DNA from: Longimicrobium sp.
GTDB taxonomy: Bacteria; Gemmatimonadota; Gemmatimonadetes; Longimicrobiales; Longimicrobiaceae
Direction: 5' to 3'
Assembly (NCBI GenBank): GCA_036389795.1
Contig: DASVWD010000153.1
Location: 1 to 42,031 of the forward strand
Length of the DNA: 42,031 nucleotides
Shown here: positions 17,263 through 25,068 of the stretch, piece by piece
Numbering within the stretch: the stretch's first letter is position 1
Layout: each line of letters starts with the position of its first letter
Notes under the pieces: generated by a model
Database searches by the model: none
What the model was told of the DNA's origin: nothing
Seen by the model: only the letters and a program-made list of their open reading frames with translations
Translations under genes and position numbers: made by a program

Positions 17263-18093
17263 ATGGGGGGCTGGACGGCCGTCGCGTTCGCCCCGGCGGC
17301 GCCCGGCGCCGGCGGGCTGGGCTCGCGGCTCTCCAAGTACCTGCACCCGCTGGCCGGGCGCCCGCTCGCCTGGCACACCCTGCACGCCCTGGCGTCGCTC
17401 CGGCCGGCGCCGGGCCGCGTCCTGGTGGTCGGCGCGCCCGAGCTGGAGCCCGAGCGCTTCCCCGGCCTGGACGTCGAGGTGGAGTGCGTCGCGGCGGAGG
17501 GTGACGACGCCCGGGCGGCGCTGGGGCCGCGCCTGGCCGGCGGCGGGCCGGTGCTCGCCGTGGACGCGGCGGCGCCGGCGCTGGGGCCCGCGCTCCAGCG
17601 GCTGGTCGAGGCGCCTCCCCCGCTCTTCCTCGAAGACCCGCGGGGGAGGCCGCTCGCCGCCTGGGTCGCCGCGGCGCCGGCCGACGCGGCGCGCGGGCTG
17701 GAGGCGTTCCGCGCCGCCGTCCCGCCCGGCGCCCGACAGGTCGATCCCGACGGCTTCGTGGTGGAGAGCCGCGCCGAGCTGGCCCGCGCCACCGCGCGCG
17801 TGCGCGACCGGCTGGTGCGCGCGCTGATGGACGCCGGGGCCACCTTCCTCCTCCCCGACACCGTGCTGGTGGACGTGGACGTGCGCATCGGGCGCGACAC
17901 CGTCGTCTACCCGAACGTGGTGCTCGAGGGGCAGACCACCATCGGCGACGAGACGGTGATCGGCCCCGGCTGCCGCATCGTGGACAGCTGGGTCGGGAGC
18001 GGCGTCGAGCTGAAGGGCTTCAACTACGTCTCGCACACCTCCATCCGCAACCGCGCCATCCTGGAGCCGCATGTCCGCCGCGGGTTCGACTGA
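17263..18093 (+). CDS. Degenerate GlmU-like nucleotidyltransferase / left-handed beta-helix protein
   Basis: This 276-residue protein resembles a shrunken GlmU. The N terminus GLGSRLSKYLHPLAGRPLAWHTLHAL recalls the GlmU uridylyltransferase signature, but the PKV segment with the catalytic lysine is altered and the loop is shorter. A possible metal aspartate remains in LAVDAAAPAL. A linker leads into a few left-handed beta-helix turns (DVRIGRDTVVYPNVVLEGQTTIGDETVIGPGCRIVDSWVG), and the protein stops before any acetyltransferase active site. It starts 3 bases after panD. It may be a non-catalytic paralogue or an enzyme with another substrate; a true GlmU is presumably elsewhere. Confidence 0.75.
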   Translation: MGGWTAVAFAPAAPGAGGLGSRLSKYLHPLAGRPLAWHTLHALASLRPAPGRVLVVGAPELEPERFPGLDVEVECVAAEGDDARAALGPRLAGGGPVLAVDAAAPALGPALQRLVEAPPPLFLEDPRGRPLAAWVAAAPADAARGLEAFRAAVPPGARQVDPDGFVVESRAELARATARVRDRLVRALMDAGATFLLPDTVLVDVDVRIGRDTVVYPNVVLEGQTTIGDETVIGPGCRIVDSWVGSGVELKGFNYVSHTSIRNRAILEPHVRRGFD

Positions 18094-18661
18094 GGCCGCC
18101 GGGCTCTCCCCCCTGGTCCGCGACGCCGCGGAAGGGCGCCTCCCCGACTGGGCGCGGGCGGGCCCCCGGCGGCGCGAGCACATGGGCCGCGTCGCCGCCC
18201 TGATGCGCCAGTGGGCCGGCTCGCTCGGCCTCTGCCCGGACGACGTCGCCCGCTGGGCCGCCGCCGCGTGGCTCCACGACTCCCTGCGCGACGCCGACCC
18301 CGACGAGCTGCGCCCCCTGGTGCCGGAGGAGCTCCGCGAGCTGAAGGGCAAGCTCCTGCACGGCCCCGCGGCCGCCGAGCGCCTGGCCGGCCACGCCGAC
18401 CTGGAGCTGCGCGAGGCGGTGCGCTGGCACACCCTGGGCTCGCCCCGCTGGGGCCTCCTGGGGCGGGCGCTCTACCTGGCCGACTTCCTGGAGCCGGGCC
18501 GCACCTTCGCCCCCGAGTGGACCGAGTCGCTCCGGCGCCGCATGCCGGAGGAGATGGACGCCGTGCTGCGCGAGGTGGTGCGCTCGCGCGTGGCCCACGT
18601 GTCCGCGTCCGGCGCCACCCTGCACCCCGAGACCCGGGCGTTCCATGACGCGCTCGCGTAG
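18071..18661 (+). CDS. yqeK: YqeK-like HD domain hydrolase
   Basis: YqeK-type HD proteins symmetrically hydrolyse diadenosine tetraphosphate. The 196-residue product has REHMGRVAALM, the AAWLHDS motif (HD), LLHGPAAAERL, and VRWHTLGSPRWGLLGRALYLADFLEPGR, all in YqeK order. The usual lysine after HD is not present (HDSLRDA). It overlaps the GlmU-like gene by 23 bases and the next gene by 17. In many bacteria yqeK lies next to lytR/LytR_C and rsfS genes; the first partner is here, but rsfS is not found downstream. Confidence 0.8.
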   Translation: MSAAGSTEAAGLSPLVRDAAEGRLPDWARAGPRRREHMGRVAALMRQWAGSLGLCPDDVARWAAAAWLHDSLRDADPDELRPLVPEELRELKGKLLHGPAAAERLAGHADLELREAVRWHTLGSPRWGLLGRALYLADFLEPGRTFAPEWTESLRRRMPEEMDAVLREVVRSRVAHVSASGATLHPETRAFHDALA

Positions 18662-19130
18662 CAGGCGCGCGGGCGGCGGGGGCCGGCTCAAGACCGTCGG
18701 CCTCTTCCTGACGCTGCTGGCGGTGGCCGCGCTGGTCGGCTCGGCCGCGTGGGCGTTCTTCGGCCGCCGCGCGGGCGCGGGCCGCGGCGCCGCCCCCAGC
18801 GTCTCCGCTCCGGCGCCGGTGGGCCGGGTGCGCGTGGAGGTGCTGAACGCCTCCGGCCGCCCCGGGCTGGCGCGCGAGGCCACGCGCATCCTGCGCGACC
18901 GCGGCTTCGACGTGGTCTCCTTCGGCAACGCGCGCGGCTTCGGTCCCGACACCTCGCAGGTGCTGGACCGCGTGGGCCGCATGGACGCCGCCCGCCAGGT
19001 GGCCGACGCGCTGGCCATCCGCCGCGTGCTGGCCCGCCCCGACTCCAACCTCTACCTCGACGCCACCGTCGTCCTGGGCCGCGACTGGCGGCAGCCCGCC
19101 CCCGATTCGACTCTCGCCGAGCCGCGGTAA
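18645..19130 (+). CDS. LytR_C domain membrane-anchored protein
   Basis: A 161-residue protein with a basic N terminus, one transmembrane helix (about 16-39), a short linker and a LytR_C domain (about 60-150): RVRVEVLNASGRPGLAREATRILRDRGFDVVSFGNARGF. The domain faces outside the membrane and is associated with cell-envelope proteins of the LytR-CpsA-Psr group, but no LCP catalytic domain is attached. It is the last gene of the pan-yqeK unit. Confidence 0.88.
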   Translation: MTRSRSRRAGGGGRLKTVGLFLTLLAVAALVGSAAWAFFGRRAGAGRGAAPSVSAPAPVGRVRVEVLNASGRPGLAREATRILRDRGFDVVSFGNARGFGPDTSQVLDRVGRMDAARQVADALAIRRVLARPDSNLYLDATVVLGRDWRQPAPDSTLAEPR

Positions 19131-19138
19131 GAAAAGGA

Positions 19139-19236
19139 GTGCGTGAGTGGGCGTGAGTGCGTTGGGACCGGAACAGTTACGGCACTAACGCACTAACGCA
19201 CTAACGCACTAACGCACTAACGCACTAACGCACTTG
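19139..19236. repeat. 8-base tandem array CACTAACG with inverted left arm
   Basis: Six to seven copies of CACTAACG run from about 19184 to 19234. A looser inverted arm (GTGCGTGAGTG repeats) lies at 19139-19167. The site is directly after the LytR_C gene and directly before copy B of the 145-bp element. It belongs to the same word family as 34146-34425. Confidence 0.8.
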
Positions 19237-19242
19237 GGTTTT

Positions 19243-19387
19243 GGGCGTGTCCCTCCGCTGCGCTCCGGGCCGGGCTGCGCGCGCGGTAGGGCACGATACG
19301 ACCGTGCCCAACCGCGCCGGGCCTCCGCCGCGACGATACCCCGTGTCGCGGCGGCGTCCCGGCCCTCCGGGCGCGCATCCCTCACGC
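19243..19387 (-). repeat. Interspersed ~145-bp structured repeat, copy B
   Basis: Inverted relative to copy A. The second hairpin pairs 19289-19295 with 19303-19309 (GGGCACG/CGTGCCC). The gap 19131-19562 holds only repeats: the tandem array, this element, and the hairpin block at 19441-19492. Confidence 0.85.
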
Positions 19388-19440
19388 GAACGGCGAGGGA
19401 CGGGGTACAGCCAGCCCCCACGCACCGAAGTCGCAAAGTC

Positions 19441-19492
19441 CACCCTCCCGAAGTTGGGAGAGGGTTGCCGCTCTAAGGCGGCGGGTGAGGGC
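19441..19492 (+). repeat. CCTCCC..GGGAGAGG hairpin block, copy 1
   Basis: A hairpin with arms around GAAGTT is followed by GCCGCTCTAAGGCGGCGGGTGAGGGC. Related blocks are at 38455-38513 (inverted) and 41836-41892. Confidence 0.7.
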
Positions 19493-19562
19493 CTCCGGGG
19501 TTGCCCCGGAGCCGGGCGCCGTGCACACTTCACCATCCCCCACCCCAAACCGCGGTGCCCCC

Positions 19563-20738
19563 ATGACCGACACCCTCGCCGCGCCACGCCCCGCCGCCCC
19601 CGCCGTCGAGGTCGCGCAGCCGCCGGCGGCCGCGCCGGGGCGGCTGCTGTCGCTGGACGTGTTCCGCGGCCTCACCGTCGCCGCGATGCTGCTGGTGAAC
19701 AACCCGGGGACGTGGAGCGCCGTCTACGACCCGCTGGAGCACGCCCCCTGGCACGGCTGGACGCCCACCGACCTCATCTTCCCGTTCTTCCTGTTCATCG
19801 TCGGCGTGGCGATGACCTTCTCGTTCGACGCGCAGCTCGCGAAGGGCGCCTCGCCGGGCCGCGTCTGGGCGCGCGCGGCGAGGCGCTCGGCCGTCCTCTT
19901 CCTGCTCGGCCTGCTCCTCGCCGCGTTCCCTTACTACAACCTCGACCCCGGGCACCTGCGCGTCATGGGCGTGCTGCAGCGCATCGGGCTCGCCTTCCTC
20001 CTCGCCGCGACGGTCGTCCTCTTCACCTCGCTGCGCGCGCAGGTCGGCGTCGCGGCCGCGCTGCTGCTGGGCTACTGGGCGGCGATGACGCTGGTGCCCG
20101 TCCCCGGCTTCGGCGCGGGCGACCTCTCGAAGGACGGCAGCCTGGCCGCGTACGTCGACCGCATGGTGCTGGGGACCGACCACCTGTGGGCGCAGGCGAA
20201 GACGTGGGACCCGGAGGGGCTGCTGAGCACGCTGCCCGCCGTGGCCACCGTGCTGCTGGGCGTCTTCGCGGGGCGGTGGCTCCGCGGCGGGCGCACCCCG
20301 GCCGAGCGCGCGGTGGGGCTGTTCGCCGCCGCCAACGTGCTGCTCGTCGCCGGACTTGTCTGGAATGCCGCGTTCCCGATCAACAAGAACCTGTGGACCA
20401 GCTCGTACGTGCTCTTCACCGGGGGCGTGGCGCTGCACGTCCTGGCGATGACCTACTGGCTGGTGGACGTGCGCGGGTGGAAGCGCTGGACGCGGCCGTT
20501 CGTGGTCTTCGGCGTGAACGCCATCGCCGCGTTCTTCCTCTCCGGCGTCATGGCGCGCCTGCTGACGCTCATCAAGGTGCCCGGCGGGAAGACGCTCAAG
20601 GGGTGGATCTTCGACGGCGCCTTCGCCTCGTGGCTTCCGCCGCACGCCGCGTCGCTCGCCTTCGCCCTTTGCTTCGTGCTCTTCTGGATCGGCGTGATGG
20701 AGGTCTTCTACCGCCGCAGGCTGTTCATCAAGGTGTGA
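19563..20738 (+). CDS. HGSNAT-like membrane acyltransferase (DUF5009 type)
   Basis: The 391-residue protein has about ten transmembrane helices. LLSLDVFRGLTVAAMLLVNNPG and WHGWTPTDLIFPFFLFIVGVAMTFS (H64 in the position of the family's conserved histidine) are typical of heparan-alpha-glucosaminide N-acetyltransferase relatives. The middle and end, PAVATVLLGVFAGRWL, NKNLWTSSYVLFTGG and FVVFGVNAIAAFFLSG, fit too. Bacterial members are thought to acetylate amino sugars of the envelope, but the substrate here is unknown. ATG at 19563 is chosen because upstream sequence is repeat. Confidence 0.9.
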   Translation: MTDTLAAPRPAAPAVEVAQPPAAAPGRLLSLDVFRGLTVAAMLLVNNPGTWSAVYDPLEHAPWHGWTPTDLIFPFFLFIVGVAMTFSFDAQLAKGASPGRVWARAARRSAVLFLLGLLLAAFPYYNLDPGHLRVMGVLQRIGLAFLLAATVVLFTSLRAQVGVAAALLLGYWAAMTLVPVPGFGAGDLSKDGSLAAYVDRMVLGTDHLWAQAKTWDPEGLLSTLPAVATVLLGVFAGRWLRGGRTPAERAVGLFAAANVLLVAGLVWNAAFPINKNLWTSSYVLFTGGVALHVLAMTYWLVDVRGWKRWTRPFVVFGVNAIAAFFLSGVMARLLTLIKVPGGKTLKGWIFDGAFASWLPPHAASLAFALCFVLFWIGVMEVFYRRRLFIKV

Positions 20739-20782
20739 CACCACCTTCCGAAACCGGCTGCGCATTCCACGCCACACGAGAA

Positions 20783-20977
20783 GTCATCCTGAGGGAGCGT
20801 CCGCGCGCAACTCGCTCCCGCGCAGATGGTGGGACGCGACCGAAGGATCTACTCCGCGTGTCTGGTGGCCAGATGCAGCGCGCAGAAGCCGGCCTCGCTC
20901 CGGGGTGAGTAGATCCTTCGGTCGCCGCCAAGCATCGTTGCCGAGGCAGGTTCGGCGCAGCGGCTCCCTCAGCTCGA
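20783..20977. repeat. Nested palindromic repeat, copy 2
   Basis: The outer arms are GTCATCCTGAGGG (20783-20795) and CCCTCAGCTCGAC (20965-20977). The inner arms CGAAGGATCTACTC (20841-20854) and GAGTAGATCCTTCG (20907-20920) pair perfectly over 14 bases. It follows the acyltransferase gene by 44 bases and is related to 1419-1604. Confidence 0.8.
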
Positions 20978-21157
20978 CTTTGGCCTTTTTTCCTCGCACC
21001 GGAATCAGGTGGGAGGAAGGCCACGAGATCGCTCCTAGCGGCACCTGCGACGGAGATTCGAATACTGTCGTACTCCTTCGAGAAACCGGAGTGCAACAGA
21101 ATTCCGCCCGGTCTTAGTGGCAGCTAACGCGCTGTGTGTCAGCAGCTCCTGCGAATG

Positions 21158-21234
21158 ATTGTAAGTACAATTTCCATAAGCGCTTGCGACACAGCCCGAA
21201 AAGTTGAACACTGTTCAAGTTCACGTTGAACGTG
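21158..21234. other. A+T-rich patch with three small palindromes, no gene
   Basis: ATTGTA-AG-TACAAT is at 21158-21171. TTGAACA-C-TGTTCAA at 21204-21218 is perfect, and CACGTT-G-AACGTG is at 21222-21234. The last two share GTTGAAC..TGTTCA, so one motif occurs twice 22 bases apart. The flanking genes converge here, so no known gene start explains a regulatory site. The whole gap 20739-21359 shows no supported reading frame. Confidence 0.5.
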
Positions 21235-21281
21235 TTCAGAATGGACAAAGTCGAGCTCAGGATGACATCCACTGCCCGCAA

Positions 21282-21330
21282 AGCAGCAGAGTCAGCGGAG
21301 AACGAGGTGTTCCTCTGCTGACTCTGCTGC
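21282..21330. repeat. Dyad with 9-base tandem words
   Basis: The arms 21283-21303 and 21309-21330 pair with one mismatch and one unpaired base around a short GAGGT loop. They are built of CAGCAGAGT/CAGCGGAGA-like 9-base words. It may also end transcription of the flanking convergent genes. Confidence 0.7.
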
Positions 21331-21359
21331 TCTGCGTGAGTAAGTCTTCTACCTCGCCC

Positions 21360-23066
21360 TCACTGCCGGCAGGGAGCCTTCGGGTCGGGCTTGGGCTTGT
21401 CGACCACCAGGCGCCGCTCGCGCTCCGCCACGGCCACGGCCACGTCGTGGACGAAGGAGGCCACGCGCGCCATGTGGTCGTAGTCGATGTACTGCGGCTC
21501 GTCGCTCACCTGGTGGTAGTCCACGTGGTAGCCGAGCGAGAAGTAGGTGATGGGGATGCCGTAGCGCGCGTACATGAAGTGGTCGCTGCGGCAGTAGCGG
21601 TTCAGCGGGTGCCCCGGCGCGTCGAACGAGTAGTCCACCCGCATCGGGTTCGGCCGGCCGGCGTTGAGCGCGTCGATCAGCTCGCCCAGCTCGGTGGAGA
21701 GCCGCCGCGAGCCGATCATCTGCAGGTACCAGGGGCCCCCGCCGGGGACGTCCTCGGCGCGGCCGCGCCCCACCATGTCCATGTTGAGCGCGGCCACGAT
21801 CGACTCGCGCGGCACCGTGGGGTGGTCGGTGAACCACTCCGAGCCGTAGAGCCCCTTCTCCTCGGCCGTGTGCGAGACGAAGAGGATCGAGCGCCGCGGC
21901 CGCTCGCCCCGCGAGGCCAGCTCTTCGGCGATCTCCAGCAGGGTGACGGTGCCGCTGCCGTCGTCGTCGGCGCCGTTCATCACCGAGTCCATCCGCACCC
22001 CGCCGTGCGCCCGCCGCAGACTGTCGCGGATGGCGGTGATCCGCGCCCACTGCCCGTTGCTGGGCTCGCCGGGGTCGTCGTTGGCGCCGCGCGGCCGCAT
22101 CACCCGGTTGTAGGCGCGCACCGAGTCGTGGTCGAACGCCTCGGGGAGCACGCCGTCGTGGTCGTTGTGCGCGCTGACCACCACGTACTCCCCGCGCGCG
22201 GCGGGATCGCGCCCGCGCAGCACGGCCACCACGTTGCGCGCCGGCGCCTCGGTGGGCCGCGCGGCGAAGCGGAAGCCGCCCCCTACCTTCTTCCCCGCCG
22301 CGCCCACGCGGGCGTTCGCCAGCCGCACGCCCAGCATCCGCTCGGCCGCCGCGGCGCTCACCAGCACGCCGGCCGCGCCCGCGCCGGCGCCCTCGCCGCG
22401 GTCCATCTCCATCCGCTCCTCGCCGAAGAACTCGAGCAGGGAGGGAGGGGAGACGTCGAGCGAGGCGACGGCCACGAGCGCGGCGCCGGCGTAGCGCTCC
22501 AGCCCCGGGTTGCCGGCCCAGAAGCGGTAGTTCGCCCGCCCGTCCTGCCCCGGCGGCGGCGCGAAGACCACCACCTTCCCCGCCGCGCGCCCGGGGTCGA
22601 TCATCTCCGCGCCGATCCGCCCGCCGTAGACCACGTCGGCCCCCTGGGCGGCGAAGGCGGGGCCGAAGGGGAAGATCGTCCCGTAGCGCGGCACCGGGAA
22701 GAAGTCCTCCCCGGGCCGGAGCGGCGCGCCGTCCACGGTGAGCGCGGCGCCGGGCTCCAGCGCGTTGACCACCAGCGGGACCGCCTGGAAGAAGGTGCCG
22801 TTCTCGCCCGCGGGCTCCAGCCCCAGGCGCCGGAACTCGGCGGCGACGTAGTCGGTCCCCATCGCGTTCCCCCGCTTCCCCGCCTCGCGGCCGCGCATGG
22901 AGTCGTCGGCGAGGACGTAGAGCCGCGTCATCAGGTCCGCGGGGGTGATCGCGGCCGTCGTCGGGCGCGGGGCGTGGGTGCGCGGCGGCTCGCCGGTCTG
23001 CGCGGCGGCGGGGGCGGCGGCCAGGAGCGCCAGGGCGAGCGGCGCGATCGGTCGGCTGCGGGTCAC
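21360..23066 (-). CDS. Secreted M28 family metallopeptidase
   Basis: This is a zinc aminopeptidase-type protein of 568 residues. An N-terminal signal peptide ends near AAPAAAQ (residue 23). A PA-type insert (about 130-260) precedes the M28 catalytic domain. Metal ligands visible are H in SAHNDHDG, D in NGADDDGSG, the EE pair in TAEEKGLYG, D in NMDMVGRG, and a late H in DYHQVSD. The start is GTG at 23066, with a strong AAGGAAGGA ribosome-binding site just upstream. It acts outside the cytoplasmic membrane, probably trimming peptides. The LEA gene lies upstream on the same strand but a terminator-like hairpin separates them. Confidence 0.93.
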   Translation of the reverse strand: MTRSRPIAPLALALLAAAPAAAQTGEPPRTHAPRPTTAAITPADLMTRLYVLADDSMRGREAGKRGNAMGTDYVAAEFRRLGLEPAGENGTFFQAVPLVVNALEPGAALTVDGAPLRPGEDFFPVPRYGTIFPFGPAFAAQGADVVYGGRIGAEMIDPGRAAGKVVVFAPPPGQDGRANYRFWAGNPGLERYAGAALVAVASLDVSPPSLLEFFGEERMEMDRGEGAGAGAAGVLVSAAAAERMLGVRLANARVGAAGKKVGGGFRFAARPTEAPARNVVAVLRGRDPAARGEYVVVSAHNDHDGVLPEAFDHDSVRAYNRVMRPRGANDDPGEPSNGQWARITAIRDSLRRAHGGVRMDSVMNGADDDGSGTVTLLEIAEELASRGERPRRSILFVSHTAEEKGLYGSEWFTDHPTVPRESIVAALNMDMVGRGRAEDVPGGGPWYLQMIGSRRLSTELGELIDALNAGRPNPMRVDYSFDAPGHPLNRYCRSDHFMYARYGIPITYFSLGYHVDYHQVSDEPQYIDYDHMARVASFVHDVAVAVAERERRLVVDKPKPDPKAPCRQ

Positions 23067-23237
23067 GGAGGTCCTTCCTTCGGAGGTGCGGTTCGGCGCC
23101 GTCGCCCGCGCCGCATCGGGCAGACGCGAGGAGAAGGCGCGCGCGACCGGGGCCGGTCGGCCGGCCCGATCGCGGGGAGATGGCCCGGGAGGGGGGATTC
23201 TACCGCCGGGCCGCCCGCCGGGTCCACCCCCGGCGCG

Positions 23238-23274
23238 GTTTTCCTCTGCTACCTCTGCTTCCTCTGCGTGAGAA
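23238..23274. repeat. Single arm of a 9-base-word repeat
   Basis: TTTCCTCTGCTACCTCTGC followed by TTCCTCTGCGTGAG repeats a ~9-base word and matches the right arm of the dyad at 26425-26491. No left arm is seen here. The gap 23067-23371 otherwise holds the M28 leader and the LEA terminator. Confidence 0.6.
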
Positions 23275-23308
23275 AAGCTTTTTGAGGAATTTGATGAGAG
23301 AAGAAAGC

Positions 23309-23342
23309 CGAGGCGGCGAGATCGATCGTCTCCGCCGCCTCG
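23309..23342 (-). terminator. Hairpin terminator after the LEA gene
   Basis: CGAGGCGGCG (23309-23318) pairs with CGCCGCCTCG (23333-23342). On the minus strand the stem is followed by GGCTTTCTTCTC, moderately T-rich, 30 bases after the LEA stop. Confidence 0.65.
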
Positions 23343-23371
23343 CCTACGTGTCTGTTGATCGGCCGATCCGC

Positions 23372-23878
23372 TCAGCGCGACACGCGGACGTCGCCCTCCA
23401 GCAGCGTCATGGGGCCGAAGGTGGGCTGGCCCAGGAGGCCGGCGTCGACGCCCACGGTGCCGTTCAGCCGGTAGTTGATCGACTGGCCGGTGACGGCGCG
23501 CAGGAGCACGCTGCCGATGGTGGGGAGGTCGTCGAAGTTCACGCTGATGTCCAGCGGCACCATCTGCTCGCCGCCGGGCTGCAGCGGCACCCCCAGCGGG
23601 AAGTCCACCTGGGCGGCGTCGCGCCCCTGCAGCTGCAGGCCGCCCGCCAGCCGCGCCAGCGTGATCCCCACCGGGTTGGGGTTGCTCACCCGCGCGTAGA
23701 GCCGCACCACCGCGCCGCCCGACGGACGGCCCGGCCCCGGCGGCAGCAGCCTCAGCTGCGCCTGCTGGCCGCCGTCCACCCGGAACTGCGGCGCCTGGAT
23801 CCCCAGCTGGGCCAGCGTCGCGCACCCCGGCAGCGCCACCACCGCCAGGAGCAGCGCCCCGCGTCGAAGCACCTTCAT
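23372..23878 (-). CDS. LEA type 2 (WHy domain) lipoprotein
   Basis: A 168-residue protein with a lipoprotein signal peptide ending in the lipobox LPGC (C19). The mature part is an all-beta LEA14/WHy-like domain: VVRLYARVSNPNPVGITLARLAGGLQLQGRDAAQVDF...PGGEQMVPLDISVNFDDL. The NPNP turn is typical of the family. Bacterial members are stress-linked and membrane-attached. ATG at 23878 is chosen because GGGAG lies about seven bases upstream; another ATG at 23884 is too close to it. The gene is divergent from the ferritin-like gene, across 297 bases with no other gene. Confidence 0.88.
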   Translation of the reverse strand: MKVLRRGALLLAVVALPGCATLAQLGIQAPQFRVDGGQQAQLRLLPPGPGRPSGGAVVRLYARVSNPNPVGITLARLAGGLQLQGRDAAQVDFPLGVPLQPGGEQMVPLDISVNFDDLPTIGSVLLRAVTGQSINYRLNGTVGVDAGLLGQPTFGPMTLLEGDVRVSR

Positions 23879-24175
23879 CGTCATCTCCCTCGTCTGACTC
23901 GTCTTTCCCGATACCCCCCGCGGAGGCGCGGCCGATGCCGGCGCAACTCCATGCGCGGCATGCGGATATGCAAATCGGGAGCCGGGGCCGGCGGGGGCCG
24001 GAAACTCCGCGCCGCGGCGGGAAGGCCGGGCCGCCGGGGTGGAATGGATAGTGCATACCCGGCCCAGGCTCCCGTCCCCGCCGGACGACACTCCGCCACC
24101 CGGCGCGAGGACGGTCGGAACGAGCAGGACCGGACCAGGAGACGGCACCCACAGTCTGCCCCAAGGAGGTACCCG

Positions 24176-25057
24176 GTGGATACCGACACGACCCTCGGAC
24201 AGCCGGCGCCGGCGCTCGCGGAGGTGCTCGACGGGCTGAACGACCTGCTCCAGCTGGACCATGACGCGATCGCCGCGTACGACGTGGCGATCGAGAAGCT
24301 GGAGGACCGTGACCACGCCAGCCAGATCGCCGGCTTCCGCCGCGACCACGAGCGGCACATCCGCGAGCTGAACGAGCTGGTGCTGCGCCTGGGCGGCACG
24401 CCGAAGAACGAGCCGCACCTCACCGGGCCCTTCAAGACGGCCATGCAGAGCCTGGGCGGCCTGGCGGGCGACAAGGGGCTCCTGCTGGCCTGGCGCACCA
24501 ACGAGCTGCAGGTGCGCACCAAGTACGACCACTACGCCAGCCGGGCCATGCTCTGGCCGCCCGACGTGAAGCGGGTGATCGACGGCGCGGCGCTCGACGA
24601 GGAGCGGCACTACGCCTGGGTGGCCGACGTGCTGCAGCGCATGGGCGTGGGCCACGGCGAAGACCCGCAGGTGCACGCCATGAACGCGGCCCGCGAGCAG
24701 GCGAACGTGAGCGGCGGCGTGGTGGACCGGGCGAAGGAGACCGTGGCCGACGCGGCGAGCGCGGTGGGCGAGGCGGTGAGCGGCGTGGCGGGCTCGGTCG
24801 GCGAGAGAGCGTCGAGCCTGGCGGGCTCGGTGCGCGAGCGGGTGGCGGGGGGCGCGGGGGCGGTGAGGAACCGCATCTCCGGGCTGCTCGACACCGAGGA
24901 GGGGCCGCTGTCGGGGCCGGCCGCGCGGGTGCGCGGCGGCGTGGACGGCGCGCGCGGCGCGGCGGTGACGTTCGAGGAGAGGGTGCGCGAGAAGCCCGTG
25001 CAGACGCTGCTGGTGGCGGGCCTCGCGGGGTTCATCATCGGCCGGCTGCTACGCTAA
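24176..25057 (+). CDS. Ferritin-like protein (DUF2383 type) with membrane-anchor tail
   Basis: Residues about 10-165 form a ferritin-like four-helix bundle with acidic and histidine ligands on successive helices: LDHDAIAAYDVAIEKL, FRRDHERHIRELNELV, and a last helix with DEERHYAWV. The second part (about 175-250) is an Ala/Gly/Ser-rich amphipathic stretch with repeats such as VSGVAGSVGERASSLAGSVRERV. The end, VREKPVQTLLVAGLAGFIIGRLLR, is a membrane tail like that of the YqjD/ElaB (DUF883) stress proteins. The start is GTG at 24176, with a perfect AAGGAGG six bases upstream. This looks like a fusion that tethers a ferritin-like domain to the membrane. Iron handling is inferred. Confidence 0.88.
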   Translation: MDTDTTLGQPAPALAEVLDGLNDLLQLDHDAIAAYDVAIEKLEDRDHASQIAGFRRDHERHIRELNELVLRLGGTPKNEPHLTGPFKTAMQSLGGLAGDKGLLLAWRTNELQVRTKYDHYASRAMLWPPDVKRVIDGAALDEERHYAWVADVLQRMGVGHGEDPQVHAMNAAREQANVSGGVVDRAKETVADAASAVGEAVSGVAGSVGERASSLAGSVRERVAGGAGAVRNRISGLLDTEEGPLSGPAARVRGGVDGARGAAVTFEERVREKPVQTLLVAGLAGFIIGRLLR

Positions 25058-25068
25058 ACGGAGGACCC

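Noticed and set aside
15577-18432. 951-residue open frame antisense to the pan operon
   Set aside because: It runs against six well-supported overlapping genes and shows no recognisable domain.
20905-21117. 70-residue open frame after the acyltransferase gene
   Set aside because: It lies largely within the nested palindrome and gives the known repeat-derived peptide type.
21204-23285. 693-residue plus-strand frame across the M28 gene
   Set aside because: Mirror-frame composition; the minus strand carries signal peptide, zinc ligands and a strong ribosome-binding site.
24039-24175. In-frame extension upstream of the ferritin-like gene
   Set aside because: The perfect AAGGAGG before GTG 24176 and the lack of conserved residues upstream favour the shorter start.
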